DNA of 44,805 bases from contig CAISPV010000031.1 of the NCBI GenBank assembly GCA_903887485.1, positions 1-44,805 on the forward strand, in the 5' to 3' direction. The DNA comes from an uncultured Desulfobulbaceae bacterium. GTDB taxonomy: Bacteria > Desulfobacterota > Desulfobulbia > Desulfobulbales > Desulfocapsaceae. A model generated the notes under the pieces. That model was not told the origin of the DNA, did no database searches, and worked only from the letters and a program-made list of their open reading frames with translations. Below, in pieces: positions 16,595 through 26,014 of this stretch. A program made the translations under genes and the position numbers. Position 1 is the stretch's first letter; the number at the start of each line of letters is the position of its first letter.

Positions 16595-17839
16595 CTACAC
16601 CTGCTCCCCGAAAAGGCCGAGCAATTCGTCATCTTCGACCTCTCCCTTCATCACCAGATCACGAATAGCCAGCGACAGCTTGGCCAACTCCTCTTCCCGC
16701 CCCTGGTATTTGCTGTGAGCGCCGATCAATTCATGGAGCACATCGCTCTCGATCTCGGCAAGCGACTTCTTAATCACCTCTTCGCCACCGGACCGCGCCA
16801 ACAACGAAAGGTGATTTTTTATTTCGACGTACAAGGGTACTGCCAACTCCTCAATGGCCAGCCGTAACCGTTCACGGCCCAGCTCAAAGGGATGGAAGCC
16901 GACCCGTCCGGCCAGTTTCAGCTCCAGCAGGGGTGCGCGCGCATCGGTCAGTCCGGCCAGCCTGGCCGTTATTTGTTCACGGAACCGGGCCAGGGCGGAA
17001 TCCGCATCTATTGCCCCGTCCAGATTAATGACCTCAACCAGCATCGGCCGGGGATCGGTTGGCCTGAATTCCGGGGCAAACCGGCCATCCGCAACAGTCA
17101 CAAAATAGTAGCCTTTCTCATACTTTTCCTCACCAAAGTTGACCCGTTCCGGGGCGCCGGGGTTGTAGGCGTAAGGCCTGCCTGCCGGGGTCTCGATCAC
17201 GTATTGCTTGTGGCCGTGACCGAGGGCGACATACCCGAACTTTTCGGCCAGGGGATGGGCCTCTTCGATCTTCATGTTGCCGATCTCAACCGGCGAATAC
17301 TTCCAGATGCCGACATGAAAAATCAGCAGATTATTGGCAGTGGTCACCGCCTCACAGATGCGCTCGACATGGCTTCCGGCCTGGGCGCCGATATAGCCGA
17401 GGCCGTAGATATTCAGGCCGCCGATCTCAATATGGCCGCCCTCCCCGGTCTCTTCATTGAAGGCGGCAAAGCAATATCCGCCCTCTGCGGTCCGGGCCGG
17501 GCGCAGCAGGCGGATATAGCCCATTGCGGAAAGGGCCTCCATCCACGAGATATTGTTGCGCCGGTGAATCCAGTCATGATTGCCTTCGATAGCAATACAG
17601 GGGATGCCCGCTTCTTTCAGGGGATGCAGGATTTCGATGGTTTTGGCAAAGGTCTTGGGCAGGATCTGGCCGGTGTGAAAGAGATCCCCGCCGATCACTA
17701 CAAAGTCAACAGATTCGCGAACAGCATCTCCGACAATGCCCGACAGGCAGCGAAAGAAATCCTGGTATCGTTCCGCTTCCCCTGAAGAGTTGCGGTAGGT
17801 TTTACCGAGGTGGATGTCAGCGGTATGAATGAATTTCAT
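16595..17839 (-). CDS. sbcD: SbcD-type nuclease subunit (Mre11-like)
   Basis: A 414-residue metallophosphoesterase, the nuclease half of the SbcCD complex. The five phosphoesterase motifs are present in order: HTADIHLG (Asp8, His10), IGGDLFH, EGNHDW, FHVG, and GHGHK. A C-terminal region (about 280-414) should contact the SbcC coiled-coil base. The start is set at 17839 because family proteins begin at the residue just before this first strand; ATG 17848 three codons upstream is nearly as good, and neither has a strong ribosome binding site. The frame stays open far upstream, but that stretch overlaps the leader of kup and lacks protein character. It is divergent from kup with about 150 nt between them. 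Confidence 0.93.
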   Translation of the reverse strand: MKFIHTADIHLGKTYRNSSGEAERYQDFFRCLSGIVGDAVRESVDFVVIGGDLFHTGQILPKTFAKTIEILHPLKEAGIPCIAIEGNHDWIHRRNNISWMEALSAMGYIRLLRPARTAEGGYCFAAFNEETGEGGHIEIGGLNIYGLGYIGAQAGSHVERICEAVTTANNLLIFHVGIWKYSPVEIGNMKIEEAHPLAEKFGYVALGHGHKQYVIETPAGRPYAYNPGAPERVNFGEEKYEKGYYFVTVADGRFAPEFRPTDPRPMLVEVINLDGAIDADSALARFREQITARLAGLTDARAPLLELKLAGRVGFHPFELGRERLRLAIEELAVPLYVEIKNHLSLLARSGGEEVIKKSLAEIESDVLHELIGAHSKYQGREEELAKLSLAIRDLVMKGEVEDDELLGLFGEQV

Positions 17840-17992
17840 TTTGTTCATCAATTCACAATACAATATGATCGGACTCCCTTGCAATATGATGTGACCAAGA
17901 AAGAGGCCACTGAGCCGGCCCAGTTTTCTATTGCTCTTTTGTGGATAATCACCAATAATGCCGATTATTATTACATAAAGGAGAAATATGGC

Positions 17993-19879
17993 ATGAGTAC
18001 CCCCTCCACGGAAGTACACGGCAAACAACTGACGGCCCTGTCACTGGTGGCCCTCGGCGTTGTCTTTGGTGATATCGGCACCAGTCCCCTCTACACCATG
18101 CAGGAATGTTTCCATGGCGAGTACGGCATTGCGGCGACTACCGGCAATGTGCTTGGCGTATTGTCCCTCATCTTCTGGGCCCTCGTGCTCATTGTCAGCG
18201 TCAAATACCTCGGCTTCATCCTCCGGGCGGATAACGAAGGCGAAGGCGGGGTCCTGGCCCTGACCGCCTTGATCAAACCCAAAATTGTCAAAGCGCGCAC
18301 CCCCCAGTGGGTCCTGGTAGGGCTCGGCATCTTTGCCGCCTGTCTGCTGTATGGCGACGGCATGATCACCCCGGCCATCTCGGTATTAAGCGCCGTTGAA
18401 GGGGTGAAACACATCACCCCGCTACTTGAGCCTTATATCATCCCGGCCACCATTCTCATCCTGGCGGGGCTGTTTCTTCTGCAGAAGCGGGGCACTGCCA
18501 AGGTGGGCCGCTTGTTCGGGCCAATCATGCTCCTCTGGTTCGGTGTCCTTGCCGCTCTCGGCATTGCCCAGATTATCAACTGCCCGCGGGTTCTGGCCGC
18601 CGTGTTTCCCTGGTATGGTATCAGTTTTCTCCTTGAAAACAGGATGCACGGCTTCATTGTACTGGGCGCTGTTTTCCTGGCGGTTACCGGGGCTGAGGCG
18701 ATCTATGCCGACATGGGTCACTTCGGCAAACGGCCCATCCAGCTGGTCTGGTTTCTGGTCGCCTTTCCGGCCCTGATTCTCAACTATTTTGGCCAGGGCG
18801 CCCTTTTACTGGTCCGGCCGGAAGAAGCTCATGGTCCATTCTACGCCATGGTTCCGGACTGGGCCCTGATCCCCATGGTCCTCCTGGCCACCATAGCCAC
18901 CATCATTGCCTCCCAGGCTGTGATCACCGGTTCTTTTTCCCTGACCCGCCAGGCAATTCAACTGGGATATCTCCCCCGGTTGCGGATCACCCACACCTCG
19001 TTCTCTCACATGGGCCAGATTTATGTGGGGCCGGTGAACTGGGCCCTGATGCTTTGCACTATCGGCCTTGTCCTCGGTTTTCAATCGTCAAGCAATCTGG
19101 CTGCCGCCTATGGTGTGGCGGTGAGCGCCACCATGTTGATCACCACTACCCTCTTTTTTGTGGTTGCCAGCAAACGCTGGGGCTGGAACCGGCTGACCGC
19201 CGGACTTCTCACTACCCTCTTCTTTGTGGTTGATCTTCCCTTCTTTGGGGCGAACATGAGCAAGATCTTCCATGGCGCCTGGTTCGCCCTGGTCATTGGC
19301 GGTTTCTTTTTCCTGATAATGGTGACCTGGAAACAGGGCCGCGAAATCCTTGGCAACAAGATGCGGAGCCTGACCCCGAGACTGAACGAATTTAAGAAAA
19401 TGCTGGAAAAAAGCCCTCCGCAGCGAATCAATGGCCAGGCCGTGTTTTTGACCCGGAGCCATGATATCGTCCCTGCCGCGCTGATGCACAACCTGAAGCA
19501 CAACAAAATTCTCCACTCCGAGGTGGTTTTTCTCAATATTCGCACTGAGGAAATCCCCCGCGTTCCCCTTGTCGAGAAAATCGAGGTCGAAAAACTGGGC
19601 GATGGCCTCTGTTGCATCATTGCCCACTACGGCTTCATGGAAGAGCCAAAGATCGGCACTATCTTCGCCCTGTCCCGCAGCAAGGGGGTGAACCTGGACA
19701 TAAAAGAAGCCAGCTTTTTCCTGGGCCGGGAAAAACTCTCCATCGGAGAACACCCGGTAATGTGGCGCTGGCGCTCACAACTTTTTCTCTTTCTGGCACG
19801 CAACGCCATGGATGCCGCCGCGTTTTTTGACATCCCACCTGACCAGGTCATCGAGGTTGGCGTTCAGCTGGAGCTGTAG
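17993..19879 (+). CDS. kup: Low-affinity potassium transporter Kup
   Basis: A 628-residue member of the KUP/HAK/KT potassium-proton symporters, the usual length. The diagnostic first segment ALGVVFGDIGTSPLYT appears near residues 17-32, and about twelve hydrophobic helices follow to residue 460, with motifs such as GDGMITPAISVLSAVEG and ITGSFSLTRQAIQLG. The C-terminal 150 residues are a soluble cytoplasmic domain (PRVPLVEKIEV, then IGEHPVMWRWRSQLF). The ATG at 17993 has AGGAG about 9 nt upstream and fits the family N-terminus; an open frame extends 61 codons further up but lacks family similarity. It is transcribed alone, divergent from sbcDC, and followed by a hairpin at 19886-19908. Confidence 0.96.
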   Translation: MSTPSTEVHGKQLTALSLVALGVVFGDIGTSPLYTMQECFHGEYGIAATTGNVLGVLSLIFWALVLIVSVKYLGFILRADNEGEGGVLALTALIKPKIVKARTPQWVLVGLGIFAACLLYGDGMITPAISVLSAVEGVKHITPLLEPYIIPATILILAGLFLLQKRGTAKVGRLFGPIMLLWFGVLAALGIAQIINCPRVLAAVFPWYGISFLLENRMHGFIVLGAVFLAVTGAEAIYADMGHFGKRPIQLVWFLVAFPALILNYFGQGALLLVRPEEAHGPFYAMVPDWALIPMVLLATIATIIASQAVITGSFSLTRQAIQLGYLPRLRITHTSFSHMGQIYVGPVNWALMLCTIGLVLGFQSSSNLAAAYGVAVSATMLITTTLFFVVASKRWGWNRLTAGLLTTLFFVVDLPFFGANMSKIFHGAWFALVIGGFFFLIMVTWKQGREILGNKMRSLTPRLNEFKKMLEKSPPQRINGQAVFLTRSHDIVPAALMHNLKHNKILHSEVVFLNIRTEEIPRVPLVEKIEVEKLGDGLCCIIAHYGFMEEPKIGTIFALSRSKGVNLDIKEASFFLGREKLSIGEHPVMWRWRSQLFLFLARNAMDAAAFFDIPPDQVIEVGVQLEL

Positions 19880-19885
19880 TTTTTG

Positions 19886-19908
19886 CTGGATGCTCAATCA
19901 GCATCCAG
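19886..19908. terminator. Hairpin between converging kup and TPR-methyltransferase genes
   Basis: CTGGATGCT pairs perfectly with AGCATCCAG (9 bp, 5-nt loop) in the 50-nt gap between two convergent stops. TTATTG follows on the plus strand and CAAAAACT on the minus strand, so the U-tract is weak on both sides. It is probably a bidirectional terminator. Confidence 0.5.
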
Positions 19909-19929
19909 TTATTGCATGCATTCTCTTGC

Positions 19930-21195
19930 TCAGGCCCGCAGCAGATAGAGGTTGCCGGCGATCCATTCCTCTTTTTCCTTACGAATACTAGCCGCCGTAA
20001 CCTTGAGCACGGAAAAGCCGCTCTCCTGGGCCAGACCCCTGATATAATATTCAGCATGGCCATACCGGCCCATGGGTTTCAGGCAGAAGTCCTGAGCGGC
20101 AAGCTCTGTTGAGAAGAGGAAAAGGCCGCCCACAGCGGCCCTCTTTTTCACCAGGGTGAAAATCTCGCTGAGATCACCAATATAGATAAAAACATCAGCG
20201 GCCAGAATGAGATCAAAAGAGGCCTTATTCTCCCTTAAAAAGGAACAGATATCTGTTTCGTGCAGGCTGTCGTACAACCCTTTTTTACCTGCGACCTCAA
20301 GCATTTTAGGAGAGAGGTCAAGACCAATCAGTTTTTCGGTCAGATCCTGAAAGGCCTCACCGGACAGCCCGGTGCCGCAGCCCATATCAAGAGTGGTGGG
20401 GAAACGATGACTATTCTTGCCGGTAAGCATGGCCCTGAGCTGGGCAGGGACAGTATAGCCGAGCTTATCCACCAGGCTCTCTTCATAATGCTCCGAAAAA
20501 CTGTCAAAGACCGTGCGAATATAGCCTTCAGGCGCCGTGGCCGTAGTCTGACCGGTGAGTGCTGCCAGCATATGGCCGGCCATGGTGGCGTTATAATCAA
20601 GGGTGATGAGTTTCTGGTAGGTGGCAATGGCCTTGTCGACCTCTCTTTCCATATGATAGAGATAGCCGAGGTTATTGAGGGCCTGGGTATGATCGGGATT
20701 ATTCTTGACCACTTTTTCAAAAAACCAGATGCTGTCCGCGTGGTGATGCAGATCCTTGCACAAGACCCCTAAGTTATACAGGACGTCCTCGGCGTCCGGG
20801 GTAAGTGCCAGCACTTTTTGATAACAACTGAAGGCCTTGTCGAATTGCCCCAGTTTTTTCCTGGTCAGGGCCAGGTTGAAAAAGATGTCGGCATCCTCAG
20901 GGCAGAGTTTGGCCGCCTCTTCATAGGCCTGAGCCGCCTTGGGGTAGTCGCCCTGCTCAAAAAAAATGATTCCCAGATTATAATGAGCCGGGGCCGCCTC
21001 TGGGGCCAGGGTGACGACACGGGTAAACCAGTGGGCGGCCTCATCCCGTCTTCCTTTTTCGAAAAAGAGCAGGGCCAGAAGGTAACTAAACTGCGGGTTG
21101 TCCAGGTCGTCAGCGAGCAGGGCCTGATAACCGGCCAGGGCCTGTTCAAAATCTCCGGCCTGATGATATTTTTGGGTCTGGGCAAAAAGGTCCAT
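19930..21195 (-). CDS. TPR-repeat SAM-dependent methyltransferase
   Basis: A 421-residue fusion. The first roughly 210 residues are about six tetratricopeptide repeats in tandem (pattern A-x-x-x-Y-x-x-A/N-L-G, e.g. APAHYNLGIIFFEQGDYPKAA and ALNNLGYLYHMEREVDKAI). The rest is a class I methyltransferase with the SAM-binding motif TLDMGCGTGLSGE, the acidic strand-2 end LIGLDLSP, and motif IV DLILAADVFIYIGDL. The architecture matches proteins annotated as predicted TPR-repeat methyltransferases. The TPR part probably docks a protein partner or substrate, which is not known. No ribosome site is striking, and the gene stands apart from its neighbours (71 nt to the amidotransferase gene), though both lie on the minus strand and may share a transcript. 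Confidence 0.88.
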   Translation of the reverse strand: MDLFAQTQKYHQAGDFEQALAGYQALLADDLDNPQFSYLLALLFFEKGRRDEAAHWFTRVVTLAPEAAPAHYNLGIIFFEQGDYPKAAQAYEEAAKLCPEDADIFFNLALTRKKLGQFDKAFSCYQKVLALTPDAEDVLYNLGVLCKDLHHHADSIWFFEKVVKNNPDHTQALNNLGYLYHMEREVDKAIATYQKLITLDYNATMAGHMLAALTGQTTATAPEGYIRTVFDSFSEHYEESLVDKLGYTVPAQLRAMLTGKNSHRFPTTLDMGCGTGLSGEAFQDLTEKLIGLDLSPKMLEVAGKKGLYDSLHETDICSFLRENKASFDLILAADVFIYIGDLSEIFTLVKKRAAVGGLFLFSTELAAQDFCLKPMGRYGHAEYYIRGLAQESGFSVLKVTAASIRKEKEEWIAGNLYLLRA

Positions 21196-21266
21196 AATAT
21201 TTTATTTGATTGTGGGAAGAGAATCAGTAAAGTCGCCTGCCATCTTGAGATTGTCAGACATAAGTC

Positions 21267-21959
21267 TTAAACTTGCCGGGCAAGATAATCCAGCAAAGCC
21301 CCCATCCAGCCATTGATTTCCCCGCAACGCGCACCCCCGGCCAGAATCTCTTCCTCTGTCTGGATCCAGGGCGCGGAAACCAGTTCATCGCGACAGTTTT
21401 CAACAAGAGAGGCGGCACTAGTCGGAGTAGTCTCCAGATGAAACTGCAGGCCTATCACCCGTTTTTCATAGACAAAGGCCTGATTGACACAGGCTGCGCT
21501 GGAATAAAGCCGTACTGCCTTTTCCGGCAGGGAAAAGGTATCGCCGTGCCAGTGAAACACGGTCGGACACGCAGGCAGCACATCCTCCAGGCCCTCAGGA
21601 ACATTGCTGACTCGTTCAACCGGAAACCAGCCGATCTCTTTTTCCTTATTGGCCGTCACCTGCGCCCCCAGGACATCAGCCAGAAGCTGCGCCCCCAGAC
21701 ACACACCGAGCACCGGCTTGCCTGCCGCAATCACCCGCCGTAAAAAATCCTTCTCCCCCTGGAGCCATGAAAATTCATCTTGATCATGGACGCCCATGGG
21801 CCCACCCATGACAATGAGCAGGTCAAACAGGTCGAGTGCCGGCAAGAGTTCACCGGCAAACAGCCGGGTACAGCTCAACGCATGTCCCTTCTCCCGCGCC
21901 CACTTCTCGATACTACCAAGCCCTTCAAAACCAACATGCTGCAACCAGTGAATCTTCAA
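21267..21959 (-). CDS. Class I glutamine amidotransferase-like protein
   Basis: A 230-residue GATase1 domain protein resembling stand-alone GMP-synthase-type amidotransferases. The nucleophile elbow is GVCLGAQLLADVLG with its Cys, and the His/Glu pair is in GLQFHLETTP. MGGPMGVHDQDEF gives the oxyanion-loop region. No synthetase domain is attached, so the ammonia acceptor is unknown; relatives include gamma-glutamyl hydrolase-like and catabolic enzymes. The start is read as TTG 21959 (MKIHWLQHV): GGAGGAG lies 8 nt before it, whereas a GTG at 21974 would put that site within the coding region. It diverges from the hybrid kinase gene. Confidence 0.85.
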   Translation of the reverse strand: MKIHWLQHVGFEGLGSIEKWAREKGHALSCTRLFAGELLPALDLFDLLIVMGGPMGVHDQDEFSWLQGEKDFLRRVIAAGKPVLGVCLGAQLLADVLGAQVTANKEKEIGWFPVERVSNVPEGLEDVLPACPTVFHWHGDTFSLPEKAVRLYSSAACVNQAFVYEKRVIGLQFHLETTPTSAASLVENCRDELVSAPWIQTEEEILAGGARCGEINGWMGALLDYLARQV

Positions 21960-22116
21960 GCCTCTCTCCTCCACCCCTCGCTGTCCTGCTCTTCATCTTT
22001 CCCTTAAAGAGGGATTTCATTCTCTCTTTTCTTGTGATACAGTTTTGTACCGTCATTCACGAAATAAATCATAAAATAGCATAAATACCCATTAACATCC
22101 ACCCCCTGTTCCGGCC

Positions 22117-24060
22117 ATGCAAACTCCCGCGCACACCGTTCTTCTCATTGACGACAACAAGGTCACCCGGATACCCCTTGTCGACGTCCTCGAACAGGCT
22201 GATTACAGAGTAGTGCTTGGCTGCTGCGCGGAGGAGGCCATGAAACTGCTGCGCACCCTGACCCCGGACATTATCCTCTTGGATGTCATGATGCCCGGCA
22301 TCAATGGCTTCTCCTTTTGTCGCAAATTAAAAAAAAGCCCAAAATATCAGGACATCCCGGTCATCTTTCTCACCTCCCTTTCCCAGAAGACCGATATCGT
22401 CAAGGGTTTTGACGCCGGCGGCCAGGACTATATCATCAAACCCTTCAACCAGCAGGAACTGCTGGCCAGGGTCAGGACCCACATCCACCTGCACGACACC
22501 CTCCTGGAAAACAAACGGCTCAGTCGGCTGGCCCTTGATGCCAGTCTCTCCAAGAGTGAATTCCTGGCCTCCATGAGTCATGAGATCAGAACCCCCCTTA
22601 ACTCCATCATCGGCATGGCCGAAGTCCTGGCGGAGACCTCTCTCTCTGAAGAACAGCACGAATATGTCCGCATCTTCCGCTCTGCCGGCGAAAGCCTGCT
22701 CGAGATCATCAATGACATCCTTGATCTGTCAAAGATTGAGGCCGGCCAGACCGAGCTTGAGGCCATCGACTTCGACCTCCCCACCCTGCTCGAATCGGTC
22801 ACAGCCATTGTCTCCCAGCGGGCCGATGAACAGGAAACCACTATCCACACCCATATTGACAGCAATGTGCCATTCTACCTCAACGGCGACCCCACCCGCC
22901 TGCGACAGATCCTGCTCAACCTGGTGGGCAACGCCGTAAAATTCACCAGCAAAGGCCAGGTTGAGATCACGGTCTCAACAAAGTCTCAATCCGGCCCTGA
23001 CCCGGAACAACTGCTTTTTGCCATCAAGGACACCGGCATTGGCATCCCCGCCGACAAACAGCAACTGATCTTTGACAGCTTCACCCAGGCAGATTCACTC
23101 ACCACCCGTAAATACGGCGGCACCGGCCTCGGGCTCACCATCTGCCAGAAGCTCCTGAACATCATGCAGGGTCATGTCTGGCTGACCAGCCAGCCAGGAA
23201 AAGGTTCCACCTTCTTCTTCACCATTCCTTTTTCACAAGCGACGGCACCCCGCCCGGAAATCAATACCAACAGCGGATTACAACCAGCCCACTGCGACCT
23301 GCTGCAGGCCGCCCGCATCCTCCTGGTCGATGACAATAAAGACAACTGTAACCTCATTCGTCTCTACCTCCGCAACACTCCCTTTACCCTGAAGACCGCC
23401 GGCAATGGCCAGGAGGCGGTCAAGACCTTCTGCGCCAAGCCCTATGACCTGATCCTTATGGACATTGAGATGCCGATCATGGACGGCTATGAGGCCACCC
23501 AGAAAATCAGACAATGGGAACAAAAGCAAAAGCGGGTTCCTGTCCCTATCGTCGCCCTGACCGCCCATGCCTTTATCCGTTTCAAGAAAAAGTGCCTCGA
23601 TGCGGGATGCAGCGATTTTCTGACCAAGCCCGTGAAAAAATCAAAACTGATCGAGACCATTGCCACCCATCTCCAGCTCAGCGGCCAGATCCAGACGGAA
23701 CCTGTTGCCATGGCGCCGGACGGGACCACGGACGGGAAAGACGACCCAAACAGACTGATTCTGGACAAGAAGCTTGCCAAACTCATCCCCCGGTTCATGA
23801 TCAACAAAAAACAGGACGCGAAAAAGATGCTCGCGACCTTGGCGACAGGGGCAATGCAAGATCTCAAAAAACTGGCGCACACGGTCAAGGGCACCTCATG
23901 GATGTATGGATTCACGCATCTTGGCAACCTCTGCCTGGCCCTGGAAAGATCGGCAGAGGCCCATGACCAGATCCAGACGAAAAAACTGATCGACGAGATC
24001 ATCACCTATCTTGATACCGTTCAGATCCACTACCAGAAAACAGATGATACCAATGGCTGA
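22117..24060 (+). CDS. Soluble hybrid histidine kinase with receiver, receiver and HPt domains
   Basis: A 647-residue phosphorelay protein without membrane helices. Order: receiver 1 (residues 8-122, Asp56 in IILLDVMMPG), dimerisation/phosphoacceptor domain with His155 (SMSHEIRTPLN), ATPase with N-box (NLVGNAVKFT), G1 (DTGIGIP) and G2 (GGTGLGLTI), receiver 2 (Asp449 in LILMDIEMP), and an HPt domain with His588 (LAHTVKG). The kinase has no periplasmic or PAS/GAF sensor, so input probably comes through receiver 1 from another kinase. This arrangement fits a relay of the BarA/TorS type running His to Asp to His, onward to a separate receiver such as the product at 24214. Its gene diverges from the amidotransferase gene. 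No strong ribosome binding site precedes ATG 22117, and no DNA-binding output is present. Confidence 0.93.
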   Translation: MQTPAHTVLLIDDNKVTRIPLVDVLEQADYRVVLGCCAEEAMKLLRTLTPDIILLDVMMPGINGFSFCRKLKKSPKYQDIPVIFLTSLSQKTDIVKGFDAGGQDYIIKPFNQQELLARVRTHIHLHDTLLENKRLSRLALDASLSKSEFLASMSHEIRTPLNSIIGMAEVLAETSLSEEQHEYVRIFRSAGESLLEIINDILDLSKIEAGQTELEAIDFDLPTLLESVTAIVSQRADEQETTIHTHIDSNVPFYLNGDPTRLRQILLNLVGNAVKFTSKGQVEITVSTKSQSGPDPEQLLFAIKDTGIGIPADKQQLIFDSFTQADSLTTRKYGGTGLGLTICQKLLNIMQGHVWLTSQPGKGSTFFFTIPFSQATAPRPEINTNSGLQPAHCDLLQAARILLVDDNKDNCNLIRLYLRNTPFTLKTAGNGQEAVKTFCAKPYDLILMDIEMPIMDGYEATQKIRQWEQKQKRVPVPIVALTAHAFIRFKKKCLDAGCSDFLTKPVKKSKLIETIATHLQLSGQIQTEPVAMAPDGTTDGKDDPNRLILDKKLAKLIPRFMINKKQDAKKMLATLATGAMQDLKKLAHTVKGTSWMYGFTHLGNLCLALERSAEAHDQIQTKKLIDEIITYLDTVQIHYQKTDDTNG

Positions 24061-24113
24061 CCCCAGCCCCCTGTTTTTTCCGTTTGATTTTCGCAATGAT
24101 ATTGATACACTGT

Positions 24114-24139
24114 AAATACACTGCATCTCCAGTGTATTT
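24114..24139. repeat. Perfect 10-bp inverted repeat between kinase and receiver genes
   Basis: AAATACACTG and CAGTGTATTT are exact complements separated by 6 nt; ATACACTG also occurs once more as a direct repeat at about 24105-24112. A short T-run follows. It could be an attenuator or weak terminator between the two genes, or a binding site for a dimeric regulator. Confidence 0.5.
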
Positions 24140-24213
24140 TGACTCAAATGCACCGACAGGAAGCTGAGAAACAATACAAACCTGAACATCTCTCCACGGA
24201 AGGAAAAAGAACC

Positions 24214-24594
24214 ATGCAAAAAATGAAAAAAATTGTCCTGATTGATGACGACCAGGACCTCTGCGATCTGCTGAAAATGCAGCTTGAGGCATCCGGCAGA
24301 TTCCAGGTCACCGCCAGCTCCCATAGCGAGTCCGCCTTGGCGCTGATCAAAACGGAACGGCCGGATCTGGCCATTCTCGATATCAATATGCCGGAGATCC
24401 ATGGGGTCGAACTGGCAACTACACTGGCGCAGGACGAACAGACCGCCGGAATTCCCATTCTCTATCTCACCGGTATGATCAGCCCGGAAGAGATAAACCA
24501 GATTGGCGGAGGCCATTCCCTGCAGACCCTGATCTCCAAACAATCACCCATAACCGAGCTTGTCGCCGCCATTGACAGCCTGGTATCCCCCTGA
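24214..24594 (+). CDS. Stand-alone response regulator receiver (CheY-like)
   Basis: A 126-residue receiver domain without an output domain. It has the acidic pocket (LIDDDQD, residues 9-15), phosphoacceptor Asp56 in LAILDINMP, the conserved Thr in YLTGM, and a Lys in the expected place near the end (LISKQSP). ATG 24214 is preferred because AAGGA precedes it at a suitable spacing; the frame opens 25 codons earlier without family similarity. It lies 153 nt behind the hybrid kinase gene, so it is a natural acceptor from the kinase's HPt domain. With no effector domain it must act by protein contact, or the relay output lies elsewhere. Confidence 0.88.
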   Translation: MQKMKKIVLIDDDQDLCDLLKMQLEASGRFQVTASSHSESALALIKTERPDLAILDINMPEIHGVELATTLAQDEQTAGIPILYLTGMISPEEINQIGGGHSLQTLISKQSPITELVAAIDSLVSP

Positions 24595-24609
24595 CCTTGT
24601 GACTATCCT

Positions 24610-25989
24610 TTGCCTAAAATCCAACAGAAAACAGCGCGCTTCGCAGCAATCGAGACCCTCTGTCAGCTCGAACGCACCCACTTGCCGGCAGGTTCACTCT
24701 TTGACAAGGTAGCCACGCAATGCGCGCTCGTCGGCAGCGAACGCCATCTGGCCATGAATATCATCTACGGCGTCCTGCGGCAGCGACAAGCCCTTGAATC
24801 CCTGCTGCAATCGCTCTGCAAGCAGCCTCTCTCCCGAATCAAACCCTTTGTCCACCAGGCCCTGCTGACCGGACTGTACCAGATCTTTTTCCTCGACCGA
24901 ATTCCTGAATCGGCTGCGGTCAATGAAGCGGTCAAGGCCGTACAGGCCGCCCATCTACCGAAAAATCTGCAGGGCTTTGTCAACGGGGTCCTCCGGGAAA
25001 GCCTGCGTCAGAAGGAAACACTGTCCGCCCGACTCCGCCAGGATAACGCAGGAGCCCCCTTCCTCAATCACCCGGACTGGCTGGTCAGACGCTGGCAGGA
25101 ACGATACAGCGAGGAAGAGATGCGACGGATCTGCGCGATCAACAACCAGCAATCGCCTCTGATCCTGCACGTCAACACCTGTGTCACCACCAAAGATCAG
25201 TTGATGGCGGCCATGGAGCAGGAAGGAATAGTGGTGCATCCGGGGACATACAGCGAGGATGCCCTGGTCCTGCCTGAATTTCATGGCGCTATCAACACGC
25301 TGCCGGGATTCGCCCAAGGCCACTTCCAGATCCAGGATGAAGCAGCCCAATTGATCGCGCTGCTGCTGACCCCCATCATCCCAAACGGCCGGTACCTTGA
25401 TGCCTGCGCCGGGGTTGGCGGCAAGACGAGTTGTTTGATCCAGCTCTGCACCGGTAGCAATGCCACCATCGCCGCCGTTGAACCTGATTTGCAGCGCCTG
25501 CAGAAATTCCGCGAGAACAGGCAGCGCCTCCATCCTGATGCCCCTGTCACCCTGTATGAAATGGATCTGCAAAACTTTGCCCAAAGCTGCGACTCCCCCC
25601 TTGACGGCATCCTGATCGACGCCCCCTGCTCCGGCACCGGGGTCACCGGTCGACATCCTGACATCCGCTGGAACCGCCAGGAGCATGAGCTGGCCCGTTT
25701 TCAAAAAAATCAGTTGGCGCTGCTGGACCAGGCGGCAGGACTTCTCGCCCCTGACGGCGTCTTGGTCTATGCCACCTGCTCGCTCGAACCTGAGGAAAAC
25801 GAAGAGGTGATTGCCCTCTTTCTTGAGCACCACCCTGACTTTGTGATCGAAGACTGCACGCCATTCCTGCCGCAAGCAGCACAAGAACTGGTCAGAGATG
25901 GATTTTTTGCCCCCCTGCCCGGGCCGACCATTGATGGATTTTTTGGGGCCAGACTGGTGCGTGTCAAAGAAGAGCTTGACGGGGTTTAA
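24610..25989 (+). CDS. rsmB: 16S rRNA (cytosine-967-C5)-methyltransferase RsmB
   Basis: A 459-residue RNA m5C methyltransferase that modifies C967 of 16S rRNA. The N-terminal 140 residues are the NusB-like RNA-binding domain (AIETLCQLE, RHLAMNIIYGVLRQRQALE). A ferredoxin-like linker follows, then the Rossmann core with the SAM loop YLDACAGVGGKTS, the motif IV PCSGTG (Cys340) and the catalytic Cys390 in YATCSLEPEENEEV. The start is TTG 24610; no ATG fits the family N-terminus, and the site lacks a clear Shine-Dalgarno, so translation may be coupled to the receiver gene that ends 15 nt upstream. The gene usually belongs with fmt/def in other bacteria; those are not next to it here. Confidence 0.93.
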   Translation: MPKIQQKTARFAAIETLCQLERTHLPAGSLFDKVATQCALVGSERHLAMNIIYGVLRQRQALESLLQSLCKQPLSRIKPFVHQALLTGLYQIFFLDRIPESAAVNEAVKAVQAAHLPKNLQGFVNGVLRESLRQKETLSARLRQDNAGAPFLNHPDWLVRRWQERYSEEEMRRICAINNQQSPLILHVNTCVTTKDQLMAAMEQEGIVVHPGTYSEDALVLPEFHGAINTLPGFAQGHFQIQDEAAQLIALLLTPIIPNGRYLDACAGVGGKTSCLIQLCTGSNATIAAVEPDLQRLQKFRENRQRLHPDAPVTLYEMDLQNFAQSCDSPLDGILIDAPCSGTGVTGRHPDIRWNRQEHELARFQKNQLALLDQAAGLLAPDGVLVYATCSLEPEENEEVIALFLEHHPDFVIEDCTPFLPQAAQELVRDGFFAPLPGPTIDGFFGARLVRVKEELDGV

Positions 25990-26014
25990 ACTGTTAGACT
26001 TAGGAATTTCTAAA

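Noticed and set aside
17849-17992. A potassium- or c-di-AMP-type riboswitch ahead of kup
   Set aside because: The divergent gap is only about 145 nt and lacks the conserved helices of ydaO-type elements.
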